NCBI RefSeq assembly: GCF_900111375.1
Contig: NZ_FOHB01000007.1
Coordinates: 186,001-250,000 of the forward strand
Direction of reading: 5' to 3'
DNA from: Pedococcus cremeus
GTDB taxonomy: Bacteria > Actinomycetota > Actinomycetes > Actinomycetales > Dermatophilaceae
Length of the DNA stretch: 64,000 bases
Shown: positions 44,680 through 54,067 of the stretch, in pieces
Numbering within the stretch: the stretch's first letter is position 1
Layout: each line of letters opens with the position of its first letter
Notes under the pieces: model-generated
Databases searched by the model: none
What the model saw: the letters and a program-made list of their open reading frames with translations, nothing else
What the model was told of the DNA's origin: nothing
Position numbers and translations under genes: made by a program

Positions 44680-45906
44680 TCACTGCCGTGCGGGAAGCGC
44701 TGGCCGCTCCAGGCAGATGAAGCTGATCGTCGTGACGAGTGCGATGAGGGGGACACCAAGAAGGAACATCGGGATCAGGCCATGGCCTCCGACAGCGCGC
44801 CACACGAACCACATGACCGGCACGTGCCAAAGGTAGAGACTGTAAGAGCGGACCCCCACGGTGACGAGCGGTCGCAGCGCAAGGACGCGAAGGACCGGGT
44901 GGCGGTGATGCACTCCGTGGATCATCACCGCCGCAGCCAAGGCGGTTGCCGGTAGGACGGCCACGGCGTAGCCCCAACTGGCCCCGTACCCGGGCAGGAG
45001 CACAAATATCAAGACCATGGCGAGTCCTGCGTATGGCCCTGGTCCACTAGTAATGAGTGCGGGCCCCGCCCAGTCCGACTCGTGTGCGAATGCGAGGGCT
45101 GCGCCAACGCACATGACGCCCACGTTGGACAGGGGGACCGAATAGAACTGCTCATGATTCAGCGGCAAGGCACAGATGTAGAACCCCGCAGCGGCGCACA
45201 GCATGATTCGGCCCAAGGCGTCGGTGCCCGCCCCTCGACGCCTTGCGACTAGCACCGCCAAAGGGAAGGCAAGGTAGAAGAGCCACTCCGTGGTGAGGCT
45301 CCAGGGAGGTTGCAGGGCCGGGTGGACCTCCCAGCCAAAGAGGGAACTCAGTCCCGTGGTCTGCGTGGCCGTCCGGAAGGCCTCGCCCAATGCCCGTTGG
45401 CGCGGCATTCCGTCCAGCCACAGGAGGAGTGGCACCACCACACTCATGGTCACGATGGCTGGGCCAAGCCGAACCGCTCGGCGCCGGACGAAGGCACGGT
45501 AAACAGCCCAACTATGCCCTTGGCGGACGGTGACCCGCGCGATGAGGTATCCGGAGAGGACGAAGAAGACTAGGACGCCCATGCCGCCCAAAGGGCACCA
45601 TGGGAGAGCACCCCAGTAATCTGCGAAATGGGTCAGGACAACCGCCAGAGCGGCAAGTCCTCTCATCCCATCGAGCGCGGGTGAGCGGTTCAGGTGGGGC
45701 GGCCTAAAGCTCTCACGGCTGTCTTCCTCCACCTTTGTCGGGCGGGTAGAGACGTCAGTCGACCCCAGGCAAGGGGATGTCGGAACCCGCAGTTCCCGCT
45801 CGGCAAGCGTGAGGCCGACGTCCGAGTCGGCAGCAGTGCAATCGCTGGCACTGATCTCGGCTGGGCACTGACTGGGTGGCCGCCTGTGGGTTCCTTCTGC
45901 GGTCAT
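44680..45906 (-). CDS. Acyltransferase 3 family membrane protein
   Basis: About 408 residues from ATG 45906; a GTG near 45735 just before the first helix is an alternative, because the first roughly 60 residues look non-conserved. S-P-A-L-D-G-M-R-G-L-A-A-L-A-V-V-L-T-H-F, F-F-V-L-S-G-Y-L-I-A-R and P-P-W-S-L-T-T-E-W-L-F-Y define the PF01757 fold with about ten spans. No SGNH domain. Low-GC, accessory-type gene; likely modifies the local surface polysaccharide. Confidence 0.82.
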   Translation of the reverse strand: MTAEGTHRRPPSQCPAEISASDCTAADSDVGLTLAERELRVPTSPCLGSTDVSTRPTKVEEDSRESFRPPHLNRSPALDGMRGLAALAVVLTHFADYWGALPWCPLGGMGVLVFFVLSGYLIARVTVRQGHSWAVYRAFVRRRAVRLGPAIVTMSVVVPLLLWLDGMPRQRALGEAFRTATQTTGLSSLFGWEVHPALQPPWSLTTEWLFYLAFPLAVLVARRRGAGTDALGRIMLCAAAGFYICALPLNHEQFYSVPLSNVGVMCVGAALAFAHESDWAGPALITSGPGPYAGLAMVLIFVLLPGYGASWGYAVAVLPATALAAAVMIHGVHHRHPVLRVLALRPLVTVGVRSYSLYLWHVPVMWFVWRAVGGHGLIPMFLLGVPLIALVTTISFICLERPALPARQ

Positions 45907-46030
45907 GGATGAACCTGTGGCGGGAGATCGGCATTCGATAGCAGCGCCTTGCAAACGCCTTCCCGCCGAAGCAATACGCCTATACGTCGATCCACACCTG
46001 GGCATCTGGGCAGCGCCATGGACGTGAGAG

Positions 46031-46477
46031 TCATTGGGTCTGGCGGAAGATCCACGCGCGCATGCCTGCGAAGCGGAGCAAGGTTGAGCCCGCCATCGAC
46101 AAGGCGACTACGACAACCTGGGTGAGTGGCCGAGGGGCCGCCGAGACGTGGTGAAGAAAGCCCAGAGCTGCCGATGACAGCCCCCAGGTAATGAAGAAGA
46201 GCACGAACGCTTGGAAATGCTGGCGCACCACAGCCGTGCTTCCTCGGATCCCGAAGGTCCACCGGCGGTTGGCAGCCGTGTTGGCGACCGTTGCGACGGC
46301 CAGAGCGATGAGGTTAGCGAGCTGGCTCTTCTCGACAGCACCCAAAATCACAGTAAACAGAGCGAGGTGTGCGAGAGTGCTGCCGACTCCGACGAGTGCG
46401 AATCGCACGACACGACCGTCAGTAGATTTCCGAGCCCGTACGAAACCGATCTCGGCCGGCGCCGGTACCGCGGCCAT
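46031..46477 (-). CDS. GtrA-like membrane protein
   Basis: 148 residues from ATG 46477 (GGGAG 7 nt upstream). Four membrane spans with the GtrA (PF04138) start R-F-A-L-V-G-V-G-S-T-L-A-H-L-A-L-F and the N-R-R-W-T-F-G motif after span 2. GtrA proteins assist transfer of polyprenyl-linked glucose or similar sugars across the membrane, usually next to a GtrB-type GT2; the candidate partner here is 37153-38088. Divergent from the membrane protein at 46667. Confidence 0.88.
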   Translation of the reverse strand: MAAVPAPAEIGFVRARKSTDGRVVRFALVGVGSTLAHLALFTVILGAVEKSQLANLIALAVATVANTAANRRWTFGIRGSTAVVRQHFQAFVLFFITWGLSSAALGFLHHVSAAPRPLTQVVVVALSMAGSTLLRFAGMRAWIFRQTQ

Positions 46478-46666
46478 GCTGTCTCCCGTCCCCGTGGTCT
46501 GTATCCTGCTGAGGCTAGGCCGGGCCAGTGCCAGTCTGGGCGAGGGCCTGGGAACGGAACCGAATAGGGTAGCCAACCTAGGCCGAACGGACGATCGTCG
46601 CTGAAAGCCGCCTGTTCAATGAGGAGCCAGCACTCCTGTCGCAGGCATGTCGCATAGCCTCCCATC

Positions 46667-48349
46667 ATGGTCAGACGAAGGGGGGACCAAAGAGCGCGAA
46701 CAGGCCGGAACGCGGCGCGCGTGCTCGCGGCCGTTCCCGACGTATTTCTTGCGGTTCTAGCCGTCTCCGTCGCGCTGGGCGAGCTCTGTGCGGTACTAGG
46801 TCTTCGTCCCTTCGCGACTGCGTTGGGAAGTAGGCTGTTCCTTCTTGTCGTGACGTTATTGGCCGCATCCGCATGGTTGCCATACCCGCAGCGGGTGGCA
46901 AGTGCGTCATCCCTGAGGGGCTTCCCCGTTGCCCCGTGGATCCCGGGGCTCGTTCTCGTTGGGTATGCCTTGGCCACCCGTTTGGTGCCGCTGGGGGAGC
47001 GATCCGAATGGTTCCTCAACGGGGACCACGTGCGACACCTGCTTTACGTGGCAGAGGAGCGAGCGGTGGGAAACCTCTCGTATGCCGACCAAAGCTACCC
47101 GCGGGCGTGGCACACCCTCGTTGCTGCGGTGTGGTCGTCGACCGGGGGCGGACTGGACCGGGCTGGTTTGCGATCCCTCATCGACGTGCAGGCGACTGCA
47201 GCCTGGTGTCTGCCAGCCGTGCTGAGCATCGCTATGGGGGCGCTCGCCCTCCAAGCTGCGAGGCGTGCGGGCCTGTCCGCGGCCCATGCGAGCACGGCCG
47301 GGTTCCTCGCTGCCACCATGGTGCTTTGGCCGCCTTTCCTGTCTGCCTATCAGGCTCTCGGTTTCGAGAACTCGTTCGTAGGGGCGATCGTGCTCGCGGT
47401 GGTTGCGCGGCACGCGATGGAGCCGGCTGAGACGCGCATTTGGCCATTTGTCGTCGTGCTCATGGGCATCGTTGTCTGTGCCAACGCTTGGCAGCTACTG
47501 CTGCCGGCGCTCGGCGTCGCCCTCGTCCAACAGGTCAGGCGGCTCGTCCGGTTCGCACGCGGAGCACGCTTCGCGGTTGCGGTCATCTCGAGCTTAATCG
47601 CTGCGGTGGTGGCCCTCCCCGGGATCCTCGCTGTCGTTCGCGATGTGGGCATCAACCATGCGGCGGACGCCGGCGTTAAGGCGCCCGTGCCCGTGACGTT
47701 GGTGCTTGGGGGGTTACTTTGTTGCGGTGTTCTCGCGGTGCGCTGCCGAGGCGACCGCTCTATCACTCTGCTATGGGTGATGACCGCCACGCCGGCGCTC
47801 ACCGCCATCGCAGTCGCTTTGCAAGCGAGGATCGGTCTCTTCGTCTACTACCCGAGTAAATTGCTGTGGCACTCCGCGGCGCTCGGACTCGGCCCGCTCG
47901 CTGCTGTGGCCGTCATGGCTTGGTCAGCGCTGGCCGGGCACTCTATGGGCGCCGTGGCCCGCCCAGCTCGGGTTCTCGGCACGTCAGCGGCTGCCTTGGC
48001 AGTAGCGTTCGCCTGCGTCAACCCGGCAGGAGCCTTTATTGGTGCCTGGTCGACGGTTCGTGGCCCCGAAGTCCTGGCAGCCGTCACTTCCCCAGAAGCC
48101 GCGAACGCACAGGTGGCGTGGCTGGGCGTCCCTCTCGACGACACCATTAGCCGAATTCTGTTGGACTTCTACAGGGTTGACCGCACCTCAGCCAGAACAC
48201 CCCAGCCGCCGCTGAGTGTCACCGAGGAGTGCAGCCTCCTCCGCGAGGCGGCCCAACCGACGGTCTTGTCATCGGCCTCGCCGCCCCTGGTCCAAGCCAG
48301 GTACGCCTGTGTCCCGAGAATCCGTGTTGTACGGGCCTCGGCGCCCTAG
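46667..48349 (+). CDS. Polytopic membrane protein of unknown function
   Basis: 560 residues from ATG 46667. About 12 hydrophobic segments between residues 20 and 480. An outer loop near residue 115 has W-F-L-N-G-D-H-V-R-H-L-L-Y-V and Y-P-R-A-W-H-T, an Asp/His pair in a position reminiscent of GT-C enzymes. The last roughly 75 residues are soluble with two Cys. No family could be named. It is the only plus-strand gene inside the polysaccharide cassette and has its own 189-bp divergent promoter region. Confidence 0.72.
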   Translation: MVRRRGDQRARTGRNAARVLAAVPDVFLAVLAVSVALGELCAVLGLRPFATALGSRLFLLVVTLLAASAWLPYPQRVASASSLRGFPVAPWIPGLVLVGYALATRLVPLGERSEWFLNGDHVRHLLYVAEERAVGNLSYADQSYPRAWHTLVAAVWSSTGGGLDRAGLRSLIDVQATAAWCLPAVLSIAMGALALQAARRAGLSAAHASTAGFLAATMVLWPPFLSAYQALGFENSFVGAIVLAVVARHAMEPAETRIWPFVVVLMGIVVCANAWQLLLPALGVALVQQVRRLVRFARGARFAVAVISSLIAAVVALPGILAVVRDVGINHAADAGVKAPVPVTLVLGGLLCCGVLAVRCRGDRSITLLWVMTATPALTAIAVALQARIGLFVYYPSKLLWHSAALGLGPLAAVAVMAWSALAGHSMGAVARPARVLGTSAAALAVAFACVNPAGAFIGAWSTVRGPEVLAAVTSPEAANAQVAWLGVPLDDTISRILLDFYRVDRTSARTPQPPLSVTEECSLLREAAQPTVLSSASPPLVQARYACVPRIRVVRASAP

Positions 48350-48437
48350 CTGGTCCCCGCCTTCCTGTCAGCTCGCGACGAATGGACGGGCAGAGGTGGC
48401 GTCGAAGCCCGAACTCGCCGAGGCAAAGACACAAGCA

Positions 48438-48456
48438 GCTTCGGCAAAGCCGAAGC
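48438..48456. terminator. 8-bp hairpin between convergent genes
   Basis: GCTTCGGC and GCCGAAGC surround a 3-nt AAA loop, about 90 nt after the membrane-protein stop, in a 290-bp gap (48350-48639). The rest of that gap shows no gene I can support. Confidence 0.5.
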
Positions 48457-48639
48457 CTGGCCCACTTCGTGGCACCTTCGAGCTACGTTCGTTACGCGTC
48501 CAGGGGGTGTCACTACTTGGCTTGTGGTTTCTTCCTGAACTGATTCGAGGCACGCCGAGAACAACGCCATCCCTTCGCTGCGTACGGTCATACGAAGGAA
48601 TTCAAGCCGGCAATGTTGTGTGAACTCAGGGAGAAGATG

Positions 48640-49779
48640 TCACGGACCTTGGCGCATTCCCCTTGTTGCGAGCCCGCGCACGGGCCGTCGAAGGATCGGT
48701 ACTTCGACGTAACGCCAGGATGCGGCCGCCAGAGCAGTGCTGAGGCACAGAGTGAGAATTGCCCCCAACACGTGCGGGACTCTCGCGGCGAGGATTATGG
48801 CAATGGGAAAATGCCAGAGGTAGACGCCGTAGGAGATGCGCCCAAGTGCTGCTATGGGCCCTCGTGCCAGTGCCGTCGCTGCACGGCTGGGACGCCTAGA
48901 GGCAGACACTGTGGCTGCCCAGCCGACTACCCCGGCCGAAGCCAAGGCAACAGGGAGAAGGGTCCATGATCCCTGGGGGCCCAAAGGGAGGCTCAGAGCC
49001 AGCACGCAGGCTGCGTAAGAGGCTATGCGGCCCAAGGGCCAATCCGTCAGGTGGGGGAGGAAGAACGCCAGCATTGCGCCAATGATCAGCGCGTCTGCTC
49101 GCGTGTCCGGTCCAAACATTACGCGTGACGACGGCGCACCGCTGAGTGTCAACCAGGCACGAAGCCCCACGCAAAGGATCAGACCCAGACAAAGCACCAG
49201 AAGCAGTCGCCGTCGTCCTCGCGGCAAGAGGACGGCCATCAACATGGGCCACAGCAGATAGAACTGCTCTTCCATCGAGAGCGACCACATGTGTTGCAGC
49301 AAGTGCATGGGGAGGCCGCTGATGGCCGCGAAGTTGGCTACATACGCGAAAGACGCAACGACAGGCCACAACGAGTCGCCCGCCACCTTGTGAGCGGCGC
49401 TAGTGAAGAGCAGGAAGATCAACAGAGCAGGAGCTAGGCGCCGGGCACGGCGTACATAGAACGCTCGAATATCGATGCGCCGGTGATCTTCTTGTTCCTC
49501 CAAGAGTAGCCGCGTGATGAGAAAGCCAGAAAGTACGAAGAAGAAGGTAACCCCCACGGTGCCCGCGTTAGCGCATAGCGGCAGAAGGCTGTGACCAGCG
49601 ATCACCGCTGTCACCGCCAGCCCTCGCAAGCCGTCAAGCGCTGGCCTTCGGCCAAGCCGGTAAGTCTGAAGGTCCTGGGCGCTTTCCTCCGGCACGGGCG
49701 GCGTGGCTCCGGTCCCGCCTGAAGGCTCGACGTAACAGCCCTTTCTCCCAGGGTTCACCCCTGAAGCGAGCCCCGACAT
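48640..49779 (-). CDS. Acyltransferase 3 family membrane protein
   Basis: 379 residues from ATG 49779. A -10-like TATTGT lies 8 nt upstream, so the mRNA may be leaderless. R-P-A-L-D-G-L-R-G-L-A-V-T-A-V-I-A-G-H-S, F-F-V-L-S-G-F-L-I-T-R-L-L-L-E-E, R-R-A-R-R-L-A-P-A-L and W-S-L-S-M-E-E-Q-F-Y-L-L-W-P match PF01757 and closely resemble the protein at 32354. About ten spans, no SGNH domain. Third acyltransferase of the low-GC cassette; acceptor unknown. Confidence 0.87.
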   Translation of the reverse strand: MSGLASGVNPGRKGCYVEPSGGTGATPPVPEESAQDLQTYRLGRRPALDGLRGLAVTAVIAGHSLLPLCANAGTVGVTFFFVLSGFLITRLLLEEQEDHRRIDIRAFYVRRARRLAPALLIFLLFTSAAHKVAGDSLWPVVASFAYVANFAAISGLPMHLLQHMWSLSMEEQFYLLWPMLMAVLLPRGRRRLLLVLCLGLILCVGLRAWLTLSGAPSSRVMFGPDTRADALIIGAMLAFFLPHLTDWPLGRIASYAACVLALSLPLGPQGSWTLLPVALASAGVVGWAATVSASRRPSRAATALARGPIAALGRISYGVYLWHFPIAIILAARVPHVLGAILTLCLSTALAAASWRYVEVPILRRPVRGLATRGMRQGP

Positions 49780-49850
49780 GTTTGCTGACAATACTCCGAA
49801 CCTCGCACGGTCAGGCTATGCGGCGACAAAGGATCTGCCGCCGCAGGCAC

Positions 49851-50924
49851 CTAGTTGACAAGTCCCGTGGCCCAAGCATTGTAGGCGGTGCATTGGATGT
49901 TTCCGATGCCGCAGAGGTTGTTGATGTCTCCAACGGGGCTATACGAGACGTACTGCACTTTGATGTTGCCATCACCGTCGTAGCTGATGAGCTTCAGCTG
50001 GATGAAGGCGATGATGGTGTAATTGGTATTGGCGCCATTTCCGGAGATCTTGTTATAGACGGGGAATGCGTACGTCTTTCCCAGGACGGCGCTCAAAGGT
50101 CCAGCCACGTTGCCCGAGTTGATCTTGTTTCCAGGCGCCCCATTAACGGTGAGCGTGGGGGGAGTGCCCGTGAGTGTGAGGTCCGCCTTGCAACCATTGG
50201 AGATGTAGGACCCGATATCGGTTGCGCTGAGTCCGTCCCCGCAGTTCAGCCACCCCCAGTTCCCTGAGCCGTTGCTGCCAGCCGAACAGTCCGCGTTCCA
50301 GACCTTGTCGACCGCGATCGTCTCAATCGGGTACGGGGAGCCGGCTAAGGTCGCATTGTTGGCGATCTCATCGGCTTCGGCCTTGCAAATGGCCAAGGGA
50401 AACACTCCGCTTACTTGGCGCGCCACGCCGAGGGCGGCGCTCCCGTCCTTGTCGGCGTGCACAGAGGAGACGCCGACCATGCGGCCCAGCGACGTGGGCA
50501 CGTCACGCTGGACGCGAACTGTGGCCTTGAGCATGCCGTTGTCATCGGCGTTACCGTTCTTGTCCAGGCATTGCAGGTTTATGGACACGGAGATGTTTCC
50601 CGACGTGGTGTCGAGGCCGAACGGCCCGTTCTTGTCGACCTGCGCCTTGGCCAGGGTCAGAGAAGCGCCCGCATCGTTGTCCACGATCGTGCGGCAGTTG
50701 GTCGGGACCGACGGCTGCGCGTTGATCATGCTTCGCTTGGCGTTCACGATCGCCAGAGCAGCACTGTCGGCGCCGGTGCTGAAGGCCCGCGCCTGGGCGT
50801 AGGTCATGCCGAAGTCCAACGTGAAGGCAGCGAGGATGAGCAGCGGGATGGTCATCAGGGCGACGGTCACTGCGACCGCTCCGCGTTCCCGCCCGCGTGA
50901 GCTGGACCTCAGCTGTACTCGCAC
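49851..50924 (-). CDS. TadG-like pilus-assembly protein
   Basis: 357 residues from GTG 50924, overlapping the TadE-like gene by 16 bases. The N-terminus R-G-R-E-R-G-A-V-A-V-T-V-A-L-M precedes one hydrophobic helix (about 16-38), as in TadE/TadG-like minor pilins (PF13400). The glutamate at +5 is replaced by Thr. The exported part (about 40-357) has spaced Cys residues and Asn/Gly-rich strands. It probably forms part of the Tad pilus or its adaptor at the membrane. Confidence 0.8.
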   Translation of the reverse strand: MRVQLRSSSRGRERGAVAVTVALMTIPLLILAAFTLDFGMTYAQARAFSTGADSAALAIVNAKRSMINAQPSVPTNCRTIVDNDAGASLTLAKAQVDKNGPFGLDTTSGNISVSINLQCLDKNGNADDNGMLKATVRVQRDVPTSLGRMVGVSSVHADKDGSAALGVARQVSGVFPLAICKAEADEIANNATLAGSPYPIETIAVDKVWNADCSAGSNGSGNWGWLNCGDGLSATDIGSYISNGCKADLTLTGTPPTLTVNGAPGNKINSGNVAGPLSAVLGKTYAFPVYNKISGNGANTNYTIIAFIQLKLISYDGDGNIKVQYVSYSPVGDINNLCGIGNIQCTAYNAWATGLVN

Positions 50925-51397
50925 TGGAAGACCCCCTGGCCGGTCAGATTAATGGGATTCATGTAGGGCAGCGGGAATGGAGGTTTGGAGGGATAGGTCG
51001 CCACCACCCTCAACTGCTGGCCCACCGTGGAGCCAGTGCAAGGCTTGTTGCCCCCCGCACTACATGCGGACCCGACGGGGCTGCCGCCCGAGTCCAAGCG
51101 CTCAACCGTGGGTACCACTGATCCGCTCGCCAGACCCACCGCGCCACTTTGAAGACTGGTCTTGACCCTGTCACCGATCTGAGTGCACGTGAGACCGTTG
51201 CCGGCAAGGTCTGTGACGACGCCAGCCCGGGCAGCGTCCCGGGCGGAGTTGTTGAGGGCGATCTGCTGCGAGAAGACAAACCCGAAGTCGATGATTCCAC
51301 CAACGAGCAGCACCAGAATGGGAACAACGAGGGCGAACTCGACAGCAGCCGCCCCGCGGTCTCTGCGTCGTTGATGCCTGGGGTGTCGCCAGCTCAT
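50909..51397 (-). CDS. TadE-like minor pilin
   Basis: 162 residues from ATG 51397 (GAGGAA upstream). The cleavage-type motif R-G-A-A-A-V-E-F starts at residue 14, with Glu at +5 after G15, then V-V-P-I-L-V-L-L-V-G-G-I-I-D-F-G and N-N-S-A-R-D-A-A-R-A-G-V: textbook TadE (PF07811). The exported domain has three cysteines. Such pseudopilins are needed for Tad pilus assembly. The gene is divergent from mtrA and about 9 kb from the other Tad genes. Confidence 0.9.
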   Translation of the reverse strand: MSWRHPRHQRRRDRGAAAVEFALVVPILVLLVGGIIDFGFVFSQQIALNNSARDAARAGVVTDLAGNGLTCTQIGDRVKTSLQSGAVGLASGSVVPTVERLDSGGSPVGSACSAGGNKPCTGSTVGQQLRVVATYPSKPPFPLPYMNPINLTGQGVFQCEYS

Positions 51398-51605
51398 GTC
51401 TTGTTCCTCTGCCTCCAGGACACGGAGTCGTGCGTCCACGGGAATCCTGCCGTTCGCCCGGTCGGGCGGAAATCGTCCGTTCGGCCAGAGGAGGGCAACC
51501 GAACGTTCCGCATGAGCGACTGGGATGTCGCGTGCAAGCGTCCACCCCGACTGTGTGATGATTCGTGATGAAATCCGTTGGTCCCAGGTGGGAGGGCAGA
51601 CGCAC
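51398..51605. promoter_or_regulatory. Divergent control region of tadE-like and mtrA genes
   Basis: This 208-bp gap holds CGTTCGCC at 51451, CCGTTCGGCC at 51477 and the 8-bp palindrome GAACGTTC at 51501. No clear -35/-10 pair stands out for mtrA. A TGATGAT-type -10 near 51558 is possible. Confidence 0.3.
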
Positions 51606-52283
51606 GTGAAGGGTCGCGTACTCGTCGTCGATGACGACCTGGCTCTTGCAGAGATGCTCGGAATCGTGCTTCGCAACGAGGGTCTCGAGGTGTCACACGT
51701 CGCCGACGGCGCCGCCGCTGTGAGCGCCTTCCGTGAGGCCAAGCCTGACCTCGTGCTCCTCGACGTCATGTTGCCAGGGCTGGACGGCATGGAGGTGTGC
51801 CGACGAATTCGTTCGGAGTCCGGGGTGCCCATCGTCATGCTGACCGCACGGACCGACACCGTTGACGTGGTGGTTGGTCTCGAGTCCGGCGCCGACGACT
51901 ACGTGGTCAAGCCTTTCAAGCCGCAGGAGCTGATCGCCCGGATCAGGGCGCGGCTCCGTCGTGGTGACGAGCCGGAGCCGGAGCGTCTCGAGATCGGTGA
52001 CCTCGTGATCGACGTGGCCGGACACTCGGTCAAGCGCGACGGCCAGGCACTGTCGCTGACCCCCCTCGAGTTCGACCTCCTCGTGGCTCTCGCTCGCAAG
52101 CCGTGGCAGGTCTTCACGCGAGAGGTGCTGCTGGAGCAGGTGTGGGGCTACCGGCACGCCGGTGACACCAGGCTCGTGAACGTCCACGTGCAGCGGCTCC
52201 GCTCAAAGATCGAGCACGACCCTGAGAAGCCTGAGATCGTGGTCACCGTGCGTGGTGTCGGCTACAAGGCAGGCCCGAGCTAG
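51606..52283 (+). CDS. mtrA: Response regulator MtrA
   Basis: 225 residues from GTG 51606 (GGGAGG about 10 nt upstream; the frame is open further up). The receiver domain has D9-D10-D11, phospho-acceptor D53 (L-L-D-V-M-L-P-G), T80 and K102. The winged-helix OmpR/PhoB domain includes L-S-L-T-P-L-E-F-D-L-L, R-E-V-L-L-E-Q-V-W-G-Y and the C-terminal R-G-V-G-Y-K-A-G. It is very close to mycobacterial MtrA, which controls cell-wall, division and replication genes. Operon with mtrB and lpqB. Confidence 0.96.
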   Translation: MKGRVLVVDDDLALAEMLGIVLRNEGLEVSHVADGAAAVSAFREAKPDLVLLDVMLPGLDGMEVCRRIRSESGVPIVMLTARTDTVDVVVGLESGADDYVVKPFKPQELIARIRARLRRGDEPEPERLEIGDLVIDVAGHSVKRDGQALSLTPLEFDLLVALARKPWQVFTREVLLEQVWGYRHAGDTRLVNVHVQRLRSKIEHDPEKPEIVVTVRGVGYKAGPS

Positions 52284-52285
52284 CC

Positions 52286-54067
52286 ATGACCGGGTCGGCC
52301 AGGCCTCACCCGGGGCCGACCTCGCGGTGGAGGGCGACCAGCTCGCGCGGGATCGAAGTCGCACGACAGGCAGGTCGTGGCCTCCGGCCTGCCTTGCTGC
52401 GCGCCGCTCGAGCCCTGAGGCACACGTGGCGCTCCTCACTGCAGTTCCGCGTGGTGACGACGACCATGCTGCTCGGGCTGCTCGTCATCGTGCTGCTGGG
52501 GTCGTACCTCTACCAGTCCATCTCCAACGGGCTGGAGGAGGACCGGGTCTCCACCGCGACTCAGGAAGCTTCGAGACTCGCCACCGAGGCACAGCAGGCC
52601 TTCGACGCCACCGACAGCACGGAGAGCGCCGCCCAGCTCGGGCAGTTCGCCCGGGACCTGGTGCAGCAGAAGCTGGCGTCGCCCGGAGCAGATGCCAGCC
52701 GACAGGTGGTGTTCACCCGGTCACTGGACAACAGCAGCCCGACCTTCGTCGCCACCGTGTGCTCCGACGAGGCCTGTCTGCCGAGCATCCCGAACGACCT
52801 CCGTGAGGCAGTCAGCGACAACCCTCGACGCCAGCAGTACAAGCTCACCAGCATCAGCGACGCCTCGGGCAGCACCGTCCCCGCGGTGCTCGTCGGCTCG
52901 CAAATCGAGCTACCTGTCGCTGGTGCCTACGACCTGTACTTCCTGTTCCCGATGCAGCGTGAGGAGCAGACGCTCAAGCTGATCACCAACACCTTCGCCT
53001 TCGGGGGAGTGGCGCTGGTGCTGCTGGTCGGTGCGGTCGCCTACGTCGTGACCAGGCAGGTCGTCATCCCTGTGAGACGGGCGGCGGTGGTGGCGGAGCG
53101 GCTGTCGTCCGGCAAGCTCAACGAACGCATGCGTTCGCGAGGCGAAGACGACCTGGCGATGCTCGGAAAGTCCTTCAACGAGATGGCCGACAGCCTGCAG
53201 TCGCAGATCCGTCAGCTCGAAGGGCTGTCCAGGGTTCAGCAGCGGTTCGTCTCCGATGTCTCTCACGAGCTGCGGACGCCTCTCACCACCATCCGCATGG
53301 CCGCAGACCTCCTTCACGACTCGAGGCAGGCCTTCGACCCGGTCTCAGCGCGCTCCGCCGAACTGCTGAACAACGAGCTCGACCGCTTCGAGGAACTGCT
53401 CGCCGACTTGCTGGAAATCAGCCGCTTCGACGCCGGTGCAGCTGCTCTCGATGCCGAACCGACCGACCTGCGTGACCCCGTCGCCCGGGCGATCACCGCC
53501 GCGCAGTCCATCGCAGACCGCCGCGGCAGCCAGATCTCGGTCGCGGCCGAGGGCGACTGCGTTGCCGAGGTGGACTCCAGGCGTGTCGAGCGCATCCTCC
53601 GCAACCTTTTGGTGAACGCCGTGGAGCACGGGGAGGGCCGGCCCGTCGAGGTTCGGATCGCCGGCAACGAGTCGGCTGTCGCCGTCGCCGTTCGGGACCA
53701 CGGGGTGGGACTGCGCCCCGGTGAGGCCGCGCTCGTTTTCAACCGGTTCTGGCGCGCCGACCCGGCACGCGCCCGGACGACGGGTGGGACCGGCCTCGGC
53801 CTCGCGATCTCCCTCGAGGACGCACGCCTGCACGACGGGTGGCTTCAGGCCTGGGGGGAACCTGGCGCGGGGTCCTGCTTCCGGCTGACCCTTCCGCGTC
53901 GAGCCGGCTCGCCGATCGACGAGGCGCCTCTACCACTCGAACCCGCGCTGACCAATGGGCCGGTGTCGCGGCCCAGAGGTCACACGAGCATTGAGGGCAG
54001 TGGCACCGCCCCCGCTTCCGGAGCCGGGGGAACGGCCGCGACGAGACAGGCTCGGTCCGAGCCGTGA
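52286..54067 (+). CDS. mtrB: Sensor histidine kinase MtrB
   Basis: 593 residues from ATG 52286, two bases after mtrA. Membrane span about 55-78, extracellular sensor about 80-225, span about 232-256, HAMP about 257-310, then F-V-S-D-V-S-H-E-L-R-T-P-L with phospho-His327. The ATPase domain has N-L-L-V-N-A-V-E-H, D-H-G-V-G-L and T-G-G-T-G-L-G-L-A-I. The C-terminal roughly 60 residues are Pro/Gly/Ser-rich. It phosphorylates MtrA. Confidence 0.96.
   Translation: MTGSARPHPGPTSRWRATSSRGIEVARQAGRGLRPALLRAARALRHTWRSSLQFRVVTTTMLLGLLVIVLLGSYLYQSISNGLEEDRVSTATQEASRLATEAQQAFDATDSTESAAQLGQFARDLVQQKLASPGADASRQVVFTRSLDNSSPTFVATVCSDEACLPSIPNDLREAVSDNPRRQQYKLTSISDASGSTVPAVLVGSQIELPVAGAYDLYFLFPMQREEQTLKLITNTFAFGGVALVLLVGAVAYVVTRQVVIPVRRAAVVAERLSSGKLNERMRSRGEDDLAMLGKSFNEMADSLQSQIRQLEGLSRVQQRFVSDVSHELRTPLTTIRMAADLLHDSRQAFDPVSARSAELLNNELDRFEELLADLLEISRFDAGAAALDAEPTDLRDPVARAITAAQSIADRRGSQISVAAEGDCVAEVDSRRVERILRNLLVNAVEHGEGRPVEVRIAGNESAVAVAVRDHGVGLRPGEAALVFNRFWRADPARARTTGGTGLGLAISLEDARLHDGWLQAWGEPGAGSCFRLTLPRRAGSPIDEAPLPLEPALTNGPVSRPRGHTSIEGSGTAPASGAGGTAATRQARSEP

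Noticed and set aside
48350-48639. Possible coding region in the 290-bp gap
   Set aside because: Several short open frames exist on both strands, but none shows codon bias or a motif. Only a hairpin could be supported.
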